DNA of 64,000 nt from Holophagae bacterium (GCA_029263455.1 JAJCXM010000032.1:124001-188000); one strand, 5' to 3'. Positions 26,629-36,153 are shown, counted from the first letter of the stretch. Translations and numbers: made by a program. Notes: generated from the letters alone by a model not told the origin.

Positions 26629-27588
26629 CTAGCGATTTTTTTCAGTCCAATGAGCTACTGTTGACTCTGTGCCAAGAAAGTAACCGTCGTTACCTTGACC
26701 TTGATAACGTGGCATTAAGATTCTGCCATCCTGAGATGCCCTTATTGCGCCGTGTTGGTCATGGGCCAAAATCTCACCTCTTTGTACAGGATCAAAGTTG
26801 AAAAAACCAGGAACCGTCTCGTATTGATCTTCCGCCGAAATCACATGACGATAAAAGATGTCGAGTATTTCTGGAAGACCCGCTGCTTCTTTTGCTAAGC
26901 GAGTGACCTGAAAATCATAGTCAGGCACATGGCTACGTTCGAGGCAGCCTAGTTTCACTAATAAGATCCAAATCGCCGCAATGACATTTTCAACTGTCGT
27001 TATTTTGTCGTGCTGCCCGCCTTCAAAAACCAAAGCGCGATGCCCTCGGTTCACCATGAACCTAACCAATGTCCCATGAAGACAGTCAATGAGGCCAGTG
27101 ATGATTGGGACGGGATAAAAAGCTTTGTAATCGCCAATATCTTGGGAATCGTCGACCATCATGAAAGGACAACCTTCCGCTGAAGTTGTATGTAAATCAA
27201 GTAGGAGTACAGGTCCTGACACCTGGCTAAGAATGTCCTGAAGCGCCTCATGCAGGGCATTCATCTCGTGACCTTCAGAACCCAGCTCTCTCTGATCGCC
27301 GTTGCAGTCATCTTCAACCCAGATACGGTTTAGATCGTGATCAATGAAACGTTCGCCCGTCTTTAGTGCGGTTAAATTTCCCGATAATCCGAAAAATTTC
27401 CCCTTGAAATCAGGCTGTGTCTTCTGTAAATGGTCTAACACCGTACGGATCCCCAATATACCAGCGGGTTCGTTGCCGTGAACGCCTCCGACTGCAATCA
27501 CGATAGGGCCGTCAAGACCCCGATCAAATTGACCTATCCTGCGATGATCTACCAAATTTCTGTCAAAAATTGGAAATGCGTGAAGCAT
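26629..27588 (-). CDS. Aspartoacylase/succinylglutamate desuccinylase-family zinc hydrolase
   Basis: A 319-residue M14-type carboxypeptidase-fold enzyme. Zinc ligands are seen in GGVHGNEPAG near 35 (His and Glu) and LLLDLHTTS near 130 (His). The DHDLNRIW segment near 85 is the substrate-binding Asn-Arg motif, and LVFEGGQHD near 195 carries the catalytic glutamate. Members deacylate N-acyl amino acids such as N-acetylaspartate or N-succinylglutamate; the exact substrate is unclear because no arginine catabolism genes are near. The C-terminal domain has the usual beta-rich form. Confidence 0.88.
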   Translation of the reverse strand: MLHAFPIFDRNLVDHRRIGQFDRGLDGPIVIAVGGVHGNEPAGILGIRTVLDHLQKTQPDFKGKFFGLSGNLTALKTGERFIDHDLNRIWVEDDCNGDQRELGSEGHEMNALHEALQDILSQVSGPVLLLDLHTTSAEGCPFMMVDDSQDIGDYKAFYPVPIITGLIDCLHGTLVRFMVNRGHRALVFEGGQHDKITTVENVIAAIWILLVKLGCLERSHVPDYDFQVTRLAKEAAGLPEILDIFYRHVISAEDQYETVPGFFNFDPVQRGEILAHDQHGAIRASQDGRILMPRYQGQGNDGYFLGTESTVAHWTEKNR

Positions 27589-27733
27589 ATGGCGAATCCA
27601 TTCAATTCAAAAATCGGACGTGATGTTTCAGGGTGAAAATTACTTTCGGCCCAATCCTGATCATAACCGGAAGCATCGATATCAAGTCAAGAGCGGACAT
27701 CGGCAAACAACGAAGTTACTGGGCCATGGATGA

Positions 27734-27764
27734 ACCTGTTCAGGACGTGAAGACCTGAACAGGT
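27734..27764 (-). other. Strong hairpin after mdh
   Basis: ACCTGTTCAGG and CCTGAACAGGT form a perfect eleven-pair stem around a nine-base loop, eight bases beyond the mdh stop. No T run follows on the minus strand, so it may be a 3' stabiliser, a factor-assisted terminator or an operator rather than a classic intrinsic terminator. Confidence 0.65.
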
Positions 27765-27771
27765 GTACACC

Positions 27772-28752
27772 CTAAAGCAAATCTTTGACAACCGCGTTCT
27801 CTTCGCGAAGTTCGGTCAGCGTCGTGTGCATCTTTTCCTGGGCGAATTCGTTGTGTGCGAGGCCCTTTACAATCTCGTAGTTGCCGTCATCTTTGGTGCG
27901 CAAGGGGAATGAGAAGATAAGACCTTCGTCGACGCCGTAAGAGCCATCTGATGGGACGGCAGCGCTAAACCAATGACCGTCAGCGGTCGGTTCAATAAAT
28001 GATTTGACGTGATCTAACAAGGCGTTAGCAGCAGATGCGGCCGATGATTTGCCTCTCGCTTTGATGATTGCAGCGCCGCGCTTTTGCACATTGGCTATGA
28101 ACTCACCCTGCAACCATTGATGGTCGCTAATGACATCTGTCGCTGCTCGGCCGGCAATGCGAGCATGAAAGAAGTCAGGAAATTGGGTGGCTGAATGATT
28201 ACCCCAAATCGTCATGTTAGAAACCTGATCGACAGCAACGCCAGCTTTGTGAGCGAGCTGGTGACGTGCTCTGTTCTCATCGAGCCGAGTCATGGCTGAA
28301 AAGCGATCACGAGGTATACCGTCCGCGTTTGCGGCCGCAATTAAACAGTTAGTATTGCAAGGGTTACCGACAACCGCAACGCGTACGTCAGCAGCTGCTT
28401 TTTGTAACGCTTGACCTTGACCTGTGAAGATTGGTCCATTTTCGCGGATTAAATCGTTGCGTTCCATTCCCGGTCCACGGGGTTTAGACCCCACCATCAA
28501 AACCCAATTACAGCCTTCAAATCCGCGCGCGGGATCATCAAAACAATTGATGGACGTAAGCGTGTCAAAGGCGCAATCGTTCACTTCCATGGCCGTTCCG
28601 TTTAAGGCTTCAAGAGCCACCGGGATTTCTACTAAGTTGAGTTCCACTTTTGTATCGCGACCAAACAGTTCGCCCGATGCAATGCGAAACAGTAAGCTAT
28701 ATCCAATTTGTCCGGCAGCGCCGGTGACGGCGACTCTTACGGTTGAAGACAT
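27772..28752 (-). CDS. mdh: Malate dehydrogenase, NAD-dependent
   Basis: A 326-residue enzyme of the cytosolic-type malate dehydrogenase group. It has the nucleotide-binding [18 protein letters not shown] near 11, substrate arginines in [12 protein letters not shown] near 95, VVGNPCNTN near 130, the aspartate-arginine pair in RLDENRA near 160, and the catalytic histidine in WGNHSATQ near 188. It interconverts malate and oxaloacetate in the TCA cycle. The ATG is preceded by GAGGAG. It is monocistronic with a strong hairpin just after the stop. Confidence 0.97.
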   Translation of the reverse strand: MSSTVRVAVTGAAGQIGYSLLFRIASGELFGRDTKVELNLVEIPVALEALNGTAMEVNDCAFDTLTSINCFDDPARGFEGCNWVLMVGSKPRGPGMERNDLIRENGPIFTGQGQALQKAAADVRVAVVGNPCNTNCLIAAANADGIPRDRFSAMTRLDENRARHQLAHKAGVAVDQVSNMTIWGNHSATQFPDFFHARIAGRAATDVISDHQWLQGEFIANVQKRGAAIIKARGKSSAASAANALLDHVKSFIEPTADGHWFSAAVPSDGSYGVDEGLIFSFPLRTKDDGNYEIVKGLAHNEFAQEKMHTTLTELREENAVVKDLL

Positions 28753-28927
28753 GGTTCGTTCTCCTCGATGATTTAAGGGTATTACATGCTAACGCGAGGC
28801 AAATCAGTCGAATGATTATCGGTGTTTCACCGTTTTTCCTTGCGCCTTATCTTTCTAATGACACGGCGCACATAGTGCACTTGTCACGTGCAAGACCTAC
28901 TCAATTATCGCTGTTTACATGGATTTT

Positions 28928-28936
28928 TGCTATAGT
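28928..28936 (+). promoter_or_regulatory. Extended -10 promoter for the coiled-coil/propeller gene
   Basis: TGCTATAGT matches an extended -10 element (TG, one base, TATAGT, five of six). No good -35 is seen at 17 bases, as expected for extended -10 promoters. It lies about 47 bases before the ATG at 28983. Confidence 0.55.
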
Positions 28937-28982
28937 TCGGCGATGAGATCCAAGCTTTGAATGCCGGTTATGGTGATGTGGG

Positions 28983-31640
28983 ATGCCAGAGAACGCTCTG
29001 AATACAGATGCATTTGAGCGCGTACAGCGAAAAAAACGGCTCCTGCAGCAACGTGACGAGATCCTTGAAAGTATCGGCCGCGATGTTTACAGCGGTGGTG
29101 CGGTTCCAGCTGAATTTGACGATCTTTCAACGGATCGTAAGGCCATCGATGCGTTGGTGCAGCAACTCGAAGAGCGGGTCTCGCCGATCGCGCATGAATT
29201 GGAACGGTTAGTTGCAAAGCAACCGGAGCTAGAACAAGAGCTGCGCAATTTGGACCTGATCAAAAAGAATACCTTAGAGCCGAAAAAAGCTGAGCATGAT
29301 GAGCTCGCAACACGCACGGACGATATGGCTGCCGCCAATCGACGAGCCCAACTTGAGGACGAAGTCAAAAAGATTCGTGAAGAATTTGGGGTTAAAAGGA
29401 AAGTCCTTAAGAACGAGATGGATGGCATTGAGCGTCGTGCTGAAGGTATGCGCAGTGAGATCCAAAAAATCAAAGATGAAGAAGATCAGTTAATACAGAA
29501 ATGGGACAAGCGCTTACGCGACCTAGGCTATCTCTACTATAGTCAGCAAATTAACGAGAGCCTGTATACGACAAGGTTTGGCCAGTTAGATCTGCTGCAA
29601 CAAGAGTTGACGGCTTTACGCCAAGTTCCTGAAAAGAGTCATGACGCAGGAACTGATAAAAAAGCAGCGAAGTGGTCCAAGGGAGCACTTTACTTCCTGG
29701 GTTTAGCGGCGGTTGTTGTAGTGGTCCTGCTCCAGTTCCGCACTTCATTTCGACATGTGCCACTACCCGTAGACCAACTTTATGATTTGGCAAAGAAGGA
29801 AGGATTACCGACGATCGCATTTCAGCAAGATGCCAAGCCAGAGGAGGTCTTGCTCAATCATTGGCTTGCCGATTTTTCGAGGGCACCAGGGTCTGCAGCG
29901 TTTGGGCAATTGGATCCAAGTAAAGTGCAATCCTGGTTTGTAGCCAGGGCTCAAGATGGGTCTGTGCGCTATTTGGCTTTAAAGTTTCAACACACGTTAC
30001 CAGTATTTAAGAGACTGGTTGAATCCGGTTGGTCAGCGGTTCCTAATAACCAAGGTGTTCAGTCGCTAAGCAATGGGGCTTGGACATGGATTTCATTTGG
30101 CAGCAACGCATTTGGGCTGGTGCCACGTGCCGCATTGGAATCGATCAATTTATCTAATATTAAGGCCAGTGGGATGAAGTGGCGTATTGAGATTTGGAAC
30201 ACACCATTCTCGGCCGCGCATCCCCTCATAAATGACTTTGATCGCATAAGAGTCGAATGGCAGAAGGATGGAACGGCCTCTTTCGCGCTAGCTTCTTCAA
30301 CCGAAATCAGCGACTTAGACCAACGCGTCGACTTCCTGACCCAATCGCATCTCAAAGACCTTAACGTTCGTATAACTCAAGACGGATTGCAATTTAATGT
30401 AGCCGGTTTTGACCTCAACAAACTATCAGGTGCTAACGCCACCATTACCGAAGTTGAGAAGCTGTCAAGCCAATACGAGCAGCGACAGATCCGCCGCGAA
30501 GTGGACTCGCCGTTGCAAGGGTCGGTCATCAATCAGCCAGCTATCGATTTAGTTGCTGCCACGCCGAAGGGCACACGCCAAGTGATCGTTGCTATTCAAA
30601 CGAGCGGCGACGAACTCTCGTTGCTTGGCTCGGCTCAAGTAGGCGAACATCTAACCGATATCGCCGTCTTGAAGGGCGACGATCTCGTACTGGTGGACCG
30701 CTCAGCACGCACCCTCATAAGATCAACATTCGTTGGCGGAGGATTTCATGTCAAGGCCATAGACCGGATGACTGAAGTCGATGCTGACATGCAACCGATC
30801 AGAGCGATTGTTGCGCCTGATCAAAAAGAATTACTTGTATTGTTTGAACCAACCGAAAAAACACGGGGCGCGATTGGTCTATTTGATCCTGTTAGTTTGA
30901 AGGTCAAGCACATGCTTGAATTACCTGGCGATGGCCAAGTCCCTCTTTGTGCGGTTTGGGACGGTGATTTAGTCTTTGTTGGCATTCGAGCCTCGCAAAA
31001 TAGCGGATCAATGACTCGATCGGTGCTGGCGTATAGGAGCCAATCAGATAAGCTTATGTTGTCCCATCTTCTCGATTTACCAACGCCAAGCTTAGCATCC
31101 GTGCGTGTTCCGGCGCTGGCCATATCAAGAGCAAGAAATGAGATTGTGGCTTTTAACACGGTTGAAACTGGATTGGCACGTTTTAGCCTGGCAGGAAATG
31201 TGACGCGGCCTACGGATCAAACGCCTTTGACCCAGCTCAATATGATAAATCCAAGTCGTCGTCCCCTAAGGCATGATGATCCCGGCTCCTTAATCATTTC
31301 ACGCAACCAACATTTGGCAATTGTCTCCGATCTAACTGATTTTTCGACCCGCGATTTCGGCACAAAATTGTTCCTAATTGATTTGGACGCTGAAAGACCA
31401 TTGGTGGTGGGTGAACACGATTTGGGCGGCATGATTTTTAGCACAGCAAGACAACCGTTATCGGACACGATGTATGTAACGATGAGCAATGACCGCTCAA
31501 TTGCTCGCATCAAAATTGGTTCAGATAACTTAGTGTTTATGGACAAATACATATTTGAACGAATGTCGCCGCAGCGCTTGGCTTTCAGTCAGTTTGGTGA
31601 AATTGTTTTTGTTACTGGCCTGTTACGAGATAGTGAATGA
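28983..31640 (+). CDS. Coiled-coil, single-pass membrane protein with propeller-like C-terminal domain
   Basis: An 885-residue protein I do not recognise as a named family. Residues 1-215 are a long charged coiled coil with no signal peptide, so this part is cytoplasmic. Residues ~231-253 are one membrane helix (LYFLGLAAVVVVVLLQF). The remaining 630 residues should be periplasmic: a mixed domain (~255-490), then a beta-rich region (~510-885) with repeated strand patterns such as LTDIAVLKGDDLVLVDRS and LAISRARNEIVAFN, suggesting a seven- or eight-bladed propeller. The Shine-Dalgarno sequence is poor. The gene overlaps the next by four bases. A role linking a cytoplasmic coiled coil to an envelope sensor or scaffold is conceivable but unproven. 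Confidence 0.8.
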   Translation: MPENALNTDAFERVQRKKRLLQQRDEILESIGRDVYSGGAVPAEFDDLSTDRKAIDALVQQLEERVSPIAHELERLVAKQPELEQELRNLDLIKKNTLEPKKAEHDELATRTDDMAAANRRAQLEDEVKKIREEFGVKRKVLKNEMDGIERRAEGMRSEIQKIKDEEDQLIQKWDKRLRDLGYLYYSQQINESLYTTRFGQLDLLQQELTALRQVPEKSHDAGTDKKAAKWSKGALYFLGLAAVVVVVLLQFRTSFRHVPLPVDQLYDLAKKEGLPTIAFQQDAKPEEVLLNHWLADFSRAPGSAAFGQLDPSKVQSWFVARAQDGSVRYLALKFQHTLPVFKRLVESGWSAVPNNQGVQSLSNGAWTWISFGSNAFGLVPRAALESINLSNIKASGMKWRIEIWNTPFSAAHPLINDFDRIRVEWQKDGTASFALASSTEISDLDQRVDFLTQSHLKDLNVRITQDGLQFNVAGFDLNKLSGANATITEVEKLSSQYEQRQIRREVDSPLQGSVINQPAIDLVAATPKGTRQVIVAIQTSGDELSLLGSAQVGEHLTDIAVLKGDDLVLVDRSARTLIRSTFVGGGFHVKAIDRMTEVDADMQPIRAIVAPDQKELLVLFEPTEKTRGAIGLFDPVSLKVKHMLELPGDGQVPLCAVWDGDLVFVGIRASQNSGSMTRSVLAYRSQSDKLMLSHLLDLPTPSLASVRVPALAISRARNEIVAFNTVETGLARFSLAGNVTRPTDQTPLTQLNMINPSRRPLRHDDPGSLIISRNQHLAIVSDLTDFSTRDFGTKLFLIDLDAERPLVVGEHDLGGMIFSTARQPLSDTMYVTMSNDRSIARIKIGSDNLVFMDKYIFERMSPQRLAFSQFGEIVFVTGLLRDSE

Positions 31641-32536
31641 TCATGTTGTACAATCTAAGAATGAACCGTCTGTTTAGCGTTCTTTTGTTTGCATGTGTTG
31701 GTTGGGCTCATAACCCATTACCTCAGACGGTGATTTTTCCGTTCGATGGAAACGCAAGCTCAGATCATGAATGGCTGGGTCTCGGTTTAACGCTTGCCAT
31801 TCATGCACAAGAAGCTCCGCGGGTGGTGCCCTTTAGTTTGGTTCGAGAAGTCTATGAACAACAGGGCTACCGCATATCCGATCCCGTACCATTAGCTTCA
31901 AAAATGGAAATGGCTCGATTAACTGGCGCTGAGATTTTAGTTTTTGGCAGTGTCTCCGAAAGCCAGATTCAAGTTTATCGAATTCATATACCAACTCAAA
32001 TTACCGATCACTTTGAAATCGATTTGCAAGCAGGTGACTTGGGAGAAGCTGCTGGCACCCTCACCAAACATTTAGGAATTGACGGCATGGTATTTCCTGT
32101 CCTCAATGAGTTTTACCGAGTGTGGGCGACATGTTACCTAATCGAAGAAGGCACTGCGCGTACCAAGGCGTTTCGAACTCTTTTGGAACGAGCGAGGAAC
32201 AGCCAGTTCCTTTTGGGCGAATATGAGGAAATGTGCGGTGATCCTTTGGAAAGCATAACTAAGTTTGAAGAGCTGGCTTTTTGGAGAGATATTTATTGGG
32301 AGCACGCACGTTTCTACAGTGCATATCGGGCATCCAACGCTTTGCTTGGTCAAAAACAAGGTGCACAAAACTATCACATGCATGCTGAAATTCTTCTTGC
32401 TCTTGGCCATTCCGAGGTTGCTTGCCAATATGCTCGGACCTCACAAGCATTCGGTTGGGAAATTGGTGCTGATGACCCTTGTCATGGATGCTTAAGTTCG
32501 TCTTCCGGTGAGTCCGCTGTGGCCGGTGGCCGTTAG
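31637..32536 (+). CDS. Secreted protein with FlgO/CsgG-like N-terminal domain
   Basis: A 299-residue protein. After a short extension, MNRLFSVLLFACVGWA forms a signal peptide. Residues ~25-135 (VIFPFDGNASSDHEWLGLGL, later a TGAEILVFGSV strand) follow the pattern of CsgG/FlgO/TolB-N-type domains that act in the periplasm. The C-terminal half is helical, possibly TPR-like, with four to five cysteines, including a CHGC pair near the end. The start overlaps the previous stop by four bases (ATGA); a second ATG lies six bases on. The tight coupling suggests the two proteins work together in the envelope. The domain call is tentative. Confidence 0.72.
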   Translation: MIMLYNLRMNRLFSVLLFACVGWAHNPLPQTVIFPFDGNASSDHEWLGLGLTLAIHAQEAPRVVPFSLVREVYEQQGYRISDPVPLASKMEMARLTGAEILVFGSVSESQIQVYRIHIPTQITDHFEIDLQAGDLGEAAGTLTKHLGIDGMVFPVLNEFYRVWATCYLIEEGTARTKAFRTLLERARNSQFLLGEYEEMCGDPLESITKFEELAFWRDIYWEHARFYSAYRASNALLGQKQGAQNYHMHAEILLALGHSEVACQYARTSQAFGWEIGADDPCHGCLSSSSGESAVAGGR

Positions 32537-32544
32537 ATCCAGCG

Positions 32545-33579
32545 ATGTCAAATATCCAATTATCATTCGACTTTCGTTCAGACACCTTTACCCAACCTAG
32601 TGAAGAAATGCGTCAATTTATGGCATCGGCGCCTGTGGGTGACGATGTGTTTGGTGAAGATGAATCGGTAAATGCGCTTGAAATTCAAGCCGCCCAACTG
32701 CTAGGGAAAGAGGCGAGTCTATTCGTACCAAGCGGCTGTATGGGCAATCTTATTGCTTTGATGGGGCATGCTGATCCAGGACAGCTGTTAATTGCTGGAG
32801 GACTGAGCCATATTCATCAGTACGAATTAGGGAGTTACGCTCGAATTGCTGGATTAAGTATGATGGCGGTTGACGATGCAAACGGGTGGATTGAGCCCAA
32901 TGAACTTGAACGACGTTGGCCTGGTTCAGAGTACTACCTGCCTCAGGTTGGCGTGATTGTCGTCGAGAATACGCATAATGTCGGTGGTGGACTTATCTAT
33001 CCGGTCGACGCATTGATCGCCTTGTCCGAATTTGCGAAGAACCGCCAGGTACCCATCCATCTCGACGGCGCGCGGTTGCTTCATGCGAGTGTGGCTTGTG
33101 GGTTGGATGTATCTGCCTGGACTGAACATGTCGAATCCGTGATGATGTGTTTTAGTAAGGGTTTAGGCGCTCCGGTAGGTAGCATATTGGCGGGCGATAC
33201 GAATTTTATTGCGAAGGCTCGCGTTCACCGTAAACTCTTGGGCGGCGGCATGCGACAAGCGGGTATTCTCGCTGCAGCTTGCTCTTACGCACTAAAACAT
33301 CATGTGGAAGATCTAGCACGTGACCATGAGCGATGTGCCCTTGTGCACCGCTCCTTACAAGATCTCGATTGGATGGTATTAACGCCACCAGCGACCAATA
33401 TTCTCATGTTGCGTTTAGTTGAACCCTGTGCAAAAGAATTGGCCAAAGACTTAGCTCATCGCGGGTTAGGTGTCCTGGCGCTTGCTAGTGATTTGTTACG
33501 CCTTGTATTCCATCGTAACCTTTGTGATGAGGCTGTCGCGAAAGTGATTAAAGCGGTTCAGGAGTTTGGTGTACGTTGA
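32545..33579 (+). CDS. Low-specificity threonine aldolase
   Basis: A 344-residue PLP enzyme of fold type I. FRSDTFTQPSEEMR at the start, GDDVFGEDESVNALE near 32, LFVPSGCMGNLIAL near 60, VENTHNVGGG near 140, LDGARLLHASVA near 173 and the Schiff-base lysine in CFSKGLGAPVGS near 205 all fit threonine aldolase. It cleaves L-threonine or allo-threonine to glycine and acetaldehyde. The gene starts eight bases after the secreted-protein gene and overlaps tsaB by four bases, so it belongs to the 28983-34175 transcript, although there is no obvious functional link. Confidence 0.93.
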   Translation: MSNIQLSFDFRSDTFTQPSEEMRQFMASAPVGDDVFGEDESVNALEIQAAQLLGKEASLFVPSGCMGNLIALMGHADPGQLLIAGGLSHIHQYELGSYARIAGLSMMAVDDANGWIEPNELERRWPGSEYYLPQVGVIVVENTHNVGGGLIYPVDALIALSEFAKNRQVPIHLDGARLLHASVACGLDVSAWTEHVESVMMCFSKGLGAPVGSILAGDTNFIAKARVHRKLLGGGMRQAGILAAACSYALKHHVEDLARDHERCALVHRSLQDLDWMVLTPPATNILMLRLVEPCAKELAKDLAHRGLGVLALASDLLRLVFHRNLCDEAVAKVIKAVQEFGVR

Positions 33580-34175
33580 TCGTTGTACTTGATGTCACAG
33601 GAAATAGGGGCGAAATTGTCTGGCGTGACGGTTCAACTCAGGAAGCGTGCGTTTTAGAAGGCCGGAAACACGCAGAAACACTTGCACCGGCATTAGCTTC
33701 GCTCATCGATGGCCGTCATCTTGAGGCGCTGGGTGTTGTGACTGGGCCCGGCTCATTCACAGGCATTCGCATTGGCATTGCAACGTTTTTGGGTTTTCGG
33801 GCCGCTTTGAATATACCCGTTTATGGTATTAGCACCTTCGATCTTATTTGGCATCAAGCGGGATGTCCCAAATTGCCCTGCCATGTGATCTTAGAACAAT
33901 CACGAGGGTTCGTTGTACAAAGCTATACGTCTACAGGTGTGCGGCAATCGATGATCAACTCATTAGAAGGCTTCGCTGGGCAGGCTCTCTACTCAGATCA
34001 AGCATTGGGCCCAGAAGTCAATCAGGTTGGCGGGTTGCGTTTACCAACGTTCTTAGATCTAATTGCTGACGCGGCAATCAGCCCTTCAGCTGAGCTTGAA
34101 CCTTGTTATGTGAGACCACCTGACGCGATACGCGGTCGTAATCTGTTAGATGAATTATTGGCAAAATCACGCTAA
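33576..34175 (+). CDS. tsaB: tRNA threonylcarbamoyladenosine biosynthesis protein TsaB
   Basis: A 199-residue ASKHA-fold protein. The GPGSFTGIRIGIATFLGF segment near 58 is diagnostic of TsaB. The N-terminal strand (VVLDVTGNRG) replaces the usual DTS/DTA motif, slightly unusual. TsaB is a non-catalytic partner of TsaD in t6A37 formation on tRNAs that read ANN codons; TsaD is not in the window. The start is a TTG overlapping the aldolase stop by four bases. It converges with coaX, the two stop codons overlapping at 34172-34175. Confidence 0.92.
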   Translation: MIVVLDVTGNRGEIVWRDGSTQEACVLEGRKHAETLAPALASLIDGRHLEALGVVTGPGSFTGIRIGIATFLGFRAALNIPVYGISTFDLIWHQAGCPKLPCHVILEQSRGFVVQSYTSTGVRQSMINSLEGFAGQALYSDQALGPEVNQVGGLRLPTFLDLIADAAISPSAELEPCYVRPPDAIRGRNLLDELLAKSR

Positions 34176-34939
34176 CCAGCATTGCGTGAATAGAGAATTC
34201 GCAACCCATCGAGGGTAAGGTTTTCATCAAAGTGTTCGATGTATCGACTGGGTTGGACAAAGTGTCGACCAAGTCCACCCGTGGCAATGATTTTCGGATG
34301 CTCTTTCATTTCTTTTAGCATATGCTCAAGAATGCCATCGACTAAACCAACGTATCCAAAAAAGAGTCCAGACTGAATATTCTCGACGGTGTTCTTTCCG
34401 ATCGCTCGTTCTGGTCGCCTGAATTCGACGCGTGGCAACTTGGATGCACCGCGATATAGCGCTTCGGCTGAAATCACTAAGCCAGGTGCAATCGCGCCGC
34501 CTAAAAATTCGCCCTGGACCGAGATAGGGTCGAATGTGGTGGCCGTGCCAAAATCAACTACAATGGCGGGCGCTCCATAATTCTCGATGGCTGCTGCGGC
34601 GTTGACGATCCTGTCGGCCCCTACCTCATGTGGCTGGTCCACTCTAAGTGGAATCCCTGTCTTAATACCAGGTCCGACAACTAGGGGTTTGATGTCCAGG
34701 TAACGCTCACACATGGACGTAAGCGCGTCCAGTAGGGTGGGGACAACACATGAAATGATGCCGCCCTCAAGTTGCGTATGTGAAATCTGGGTTGGCTCAA
34801 GAAGGCTGCGAAAGAGAATGCCATATTCGTCAGCGGTGCGAGTGGGTGTGGTTGTTAGGCGCCAAGCATGTACAACCTGTTCTTGATCGTAAACACCAAT
34901 GACGGTATGGGTATTGCCTACATCAATCGCCATGATCAT
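34172..34939 (-). CDS. coaX: Type III pantothenate kinase CoaX
   Basis: A 255-residue ASKHA kinase with the CoaX motifs: AIDVGNTHTVIGVY at the start (phosphate 1 with catalytic Asp), PHEVGADRIVNAAAA near 105, and VVDFGTATTFD near 125. It phosphorylates pantothenate, the first step of CoA synthesis, and typically needs a monovalent cation. I chose the ATG at 34939, eight bases after AGGAG and overlapping the birA stop as ATGA; a GTG nine bases upstream is possible. Linkage to birA is common in several phyla. Confidence 0.95.
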   Translation of the reverse strand: MIMAIDVGNTHTVIGVYDQEQVVHAWRLTTTPTRTADEYGILFRSLLEPTQISHTQLEGGIISCVVPTLLDALTSMCERYLDIKPLVVGPGIKTGIPLRVDQPHEVGADRIVNAAAAIENYGAPAIVVDFGTATTFDPISVQGEFLGGAIAPGLVISAEALYRGASKLPRVEFRRPERAIGKNTVENIQSGLFFGYVGLVDGILEHMLKEMKEHPKIIATGGLGRHFVQPSRYIEHFDENLTLDGLRILYSRNAG

Positions 34940-35682
34940 TTTTTGCACTCCTGTTGGACGGTTAAACCGATGTCATGTTGTTGTATCACACGCCTGCGGC
35001 CTGCGGCGTCGCTGATTTCAAGCTGACCGTCTGTTCGTAGACCCACAAATTCATAAGATTGTTGCGGTTCTGAATTTAGCGAGATTGCAACGCCTGGCGT
35101 TAGATTAGAAAAAGACAGCCATTCCTGAGTAATGTCAATTGGGGAAACCGCGCCTAGTCGATTGATGAATAGAGATTGTAGAACGTTGCTCAAGTGACGG
35201 ATGTCCGTAGATACCTGAGCGGCCTGCAAACTAATCACAGGTTGACTTAACTGGTTGAATTCGATGTGGTCGTTTATGTTGATTCCGATGCCAACCACAG
35301 TTCGTGCGCATCCATCTCGCCATCTAGACTCACACAAGATGCCAGCCAACTTCTTTTTGCCTACAAATACATCATTGGGCCACTTCAAATGAAATCCCAA
35401 TTTTGGTGTAACTTGTTTAAGGGCCTGAGCGACAATAACGCCTGCGTAGATTGGGTAGGGAAAAGATTGAGGTAAGTCTAAATCGTTAAGATAGAACCCC
35501 AGACTCAATGCCAGGCCGCAGCCCTGAGGACAGGCCCACTGGCGGCCACGACTCCCGCGTCCGCTGGTTTGGTAGTCGGTCCAAACGGCAACTGTTCGGT
35601 GCTGTTCTAAGAGCTTAAAGGCATCGTCATTGGTAGAGTCACTTTGCGTGAGTTGTTGAACGTAACAATCTTTAACGGACAC
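34936..35682 (-). CDS. birA: Biotin--[acetyl-CoA-carboxylase] ligase, monofunctional
   Basis: A 248-residue biotin protein ligase lacking the N-terminal helix-turn-helix of regulatory BirA. It has the biotinyl-AMP loop GRGSRGRQW near 41, KWPNDV near 100 and KKLAGILCE near 110, plus the small C-terminal SH3-like domain. It activates biotin with ATP and attaches it to the carboxylase carrier protein. The start is probably GTG at 35682, overlapping the small upstream gene by 11 bases. It cannot act as a repressor without the DNA-binding domain. Confidence 0.95.
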   Translation of the reverse strand: MSVKDCYVQQLTQSDSTNDDAFKLLEQHRTVAVWTDYQTSGRGSRGRQWACPQGCGLALSLGFYLNDLDLPQSFPYPIYAGVIVAQALKQVTPKLGFHLKWPNDVFVGKKKLAGILCESRWRDGCARTVVGIGININDHIEFNQLSQPVISLQAAQVSTDIRHLSNVLQSLFINRLGAVSPIDITQEWLSFSNLTPGVAISLNSEPQQSYEFVGLRTDGQLEISDAAGRRRVIQQHDIGLTVQQECKK

Positions 35683-35947
35683 TTACAGCTTTGGTGAGAT
35701 CTTGGATGAGTTCCTCCATATCGGCCCCAGTCCAGTCACAAAATTCTTCGATCGTAAAATCCATATCATCATGAATGAAGTCAGAAATGCTACTGGTGTA
35801 GGAATAAAGCACGTCCATGACCGCATCCTTTTGTCGCATAAGGGCACCGAGATTGACGTGCTTGTGGAATGTCGATTTCTTGTGAAGAGAACCGGCATTT
35901 TCTTTGATGGACGTGAATCCTCGTGTTTTGCGTTTACGATGTTCCAT
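35672..35947 (-). CDS. Small hypothetical protein, 91 residues
   Basis: This short gene has AAAGGAAG seven bases before its ATG and overlaps birA by 11 bases, which supports a real, coupled gene. The N-terminal third is basic (HRKRKTRGFTSIKENAG) and the rest is acidic and helical (DFTIEEFCDWTGADMEELIQ). I do not recognise a family. The basic-then-acidic layout could suit a nucleic-acid-associated or adaptor protein, but this is speculation. Confidence 0.65.
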   Translation of the reverse strand: MEHRKRKTRGFTSIKENAGSLHKKSTFHKHVNLGALMRQKDAVMDVLYSYTSSISDFIHDDMDFTIEEFCDWTGADMEELIQDLTKAVSVR

Positions 35948-36000
35948 AACTAACTTCCTTTCTAAGAATTGGATGAGCCAACTGTGATGATACCGAAGTC

Positions 36001-36006
36001 ATTATA
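36001..36006 (-). promoter_or_regulatory. Possible -10 element for the small gene-birA-coaX operon
   Basis: On the minus strand this is a perfect TATAAT, about 54 bases before the ATG at 35947. The -35 region at 16-18 bases does not match consensus, so the promoter is only probable. Confidence 0.45.
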
Positions 36007-36153
36007 TAAGTTACGAGAGCTTTCCGGCGTGATTTTGTCGATTGGGTTTGATCGAAAGCGGCGGTGAGATTTGCTGAGCATTCATAAATAATCCATGATA
36101 ACTGATCAGGATCGTGAAGGCTTTAACTTGCTTCATCTCGTGCCCAATATTCC

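Noticed and set aside
28819-28836. Small CGGTG/CACCG hairpin followed by T residues
   Set aside because: Only five pairs, with no plus-strand gene ending upstream; likely chance.
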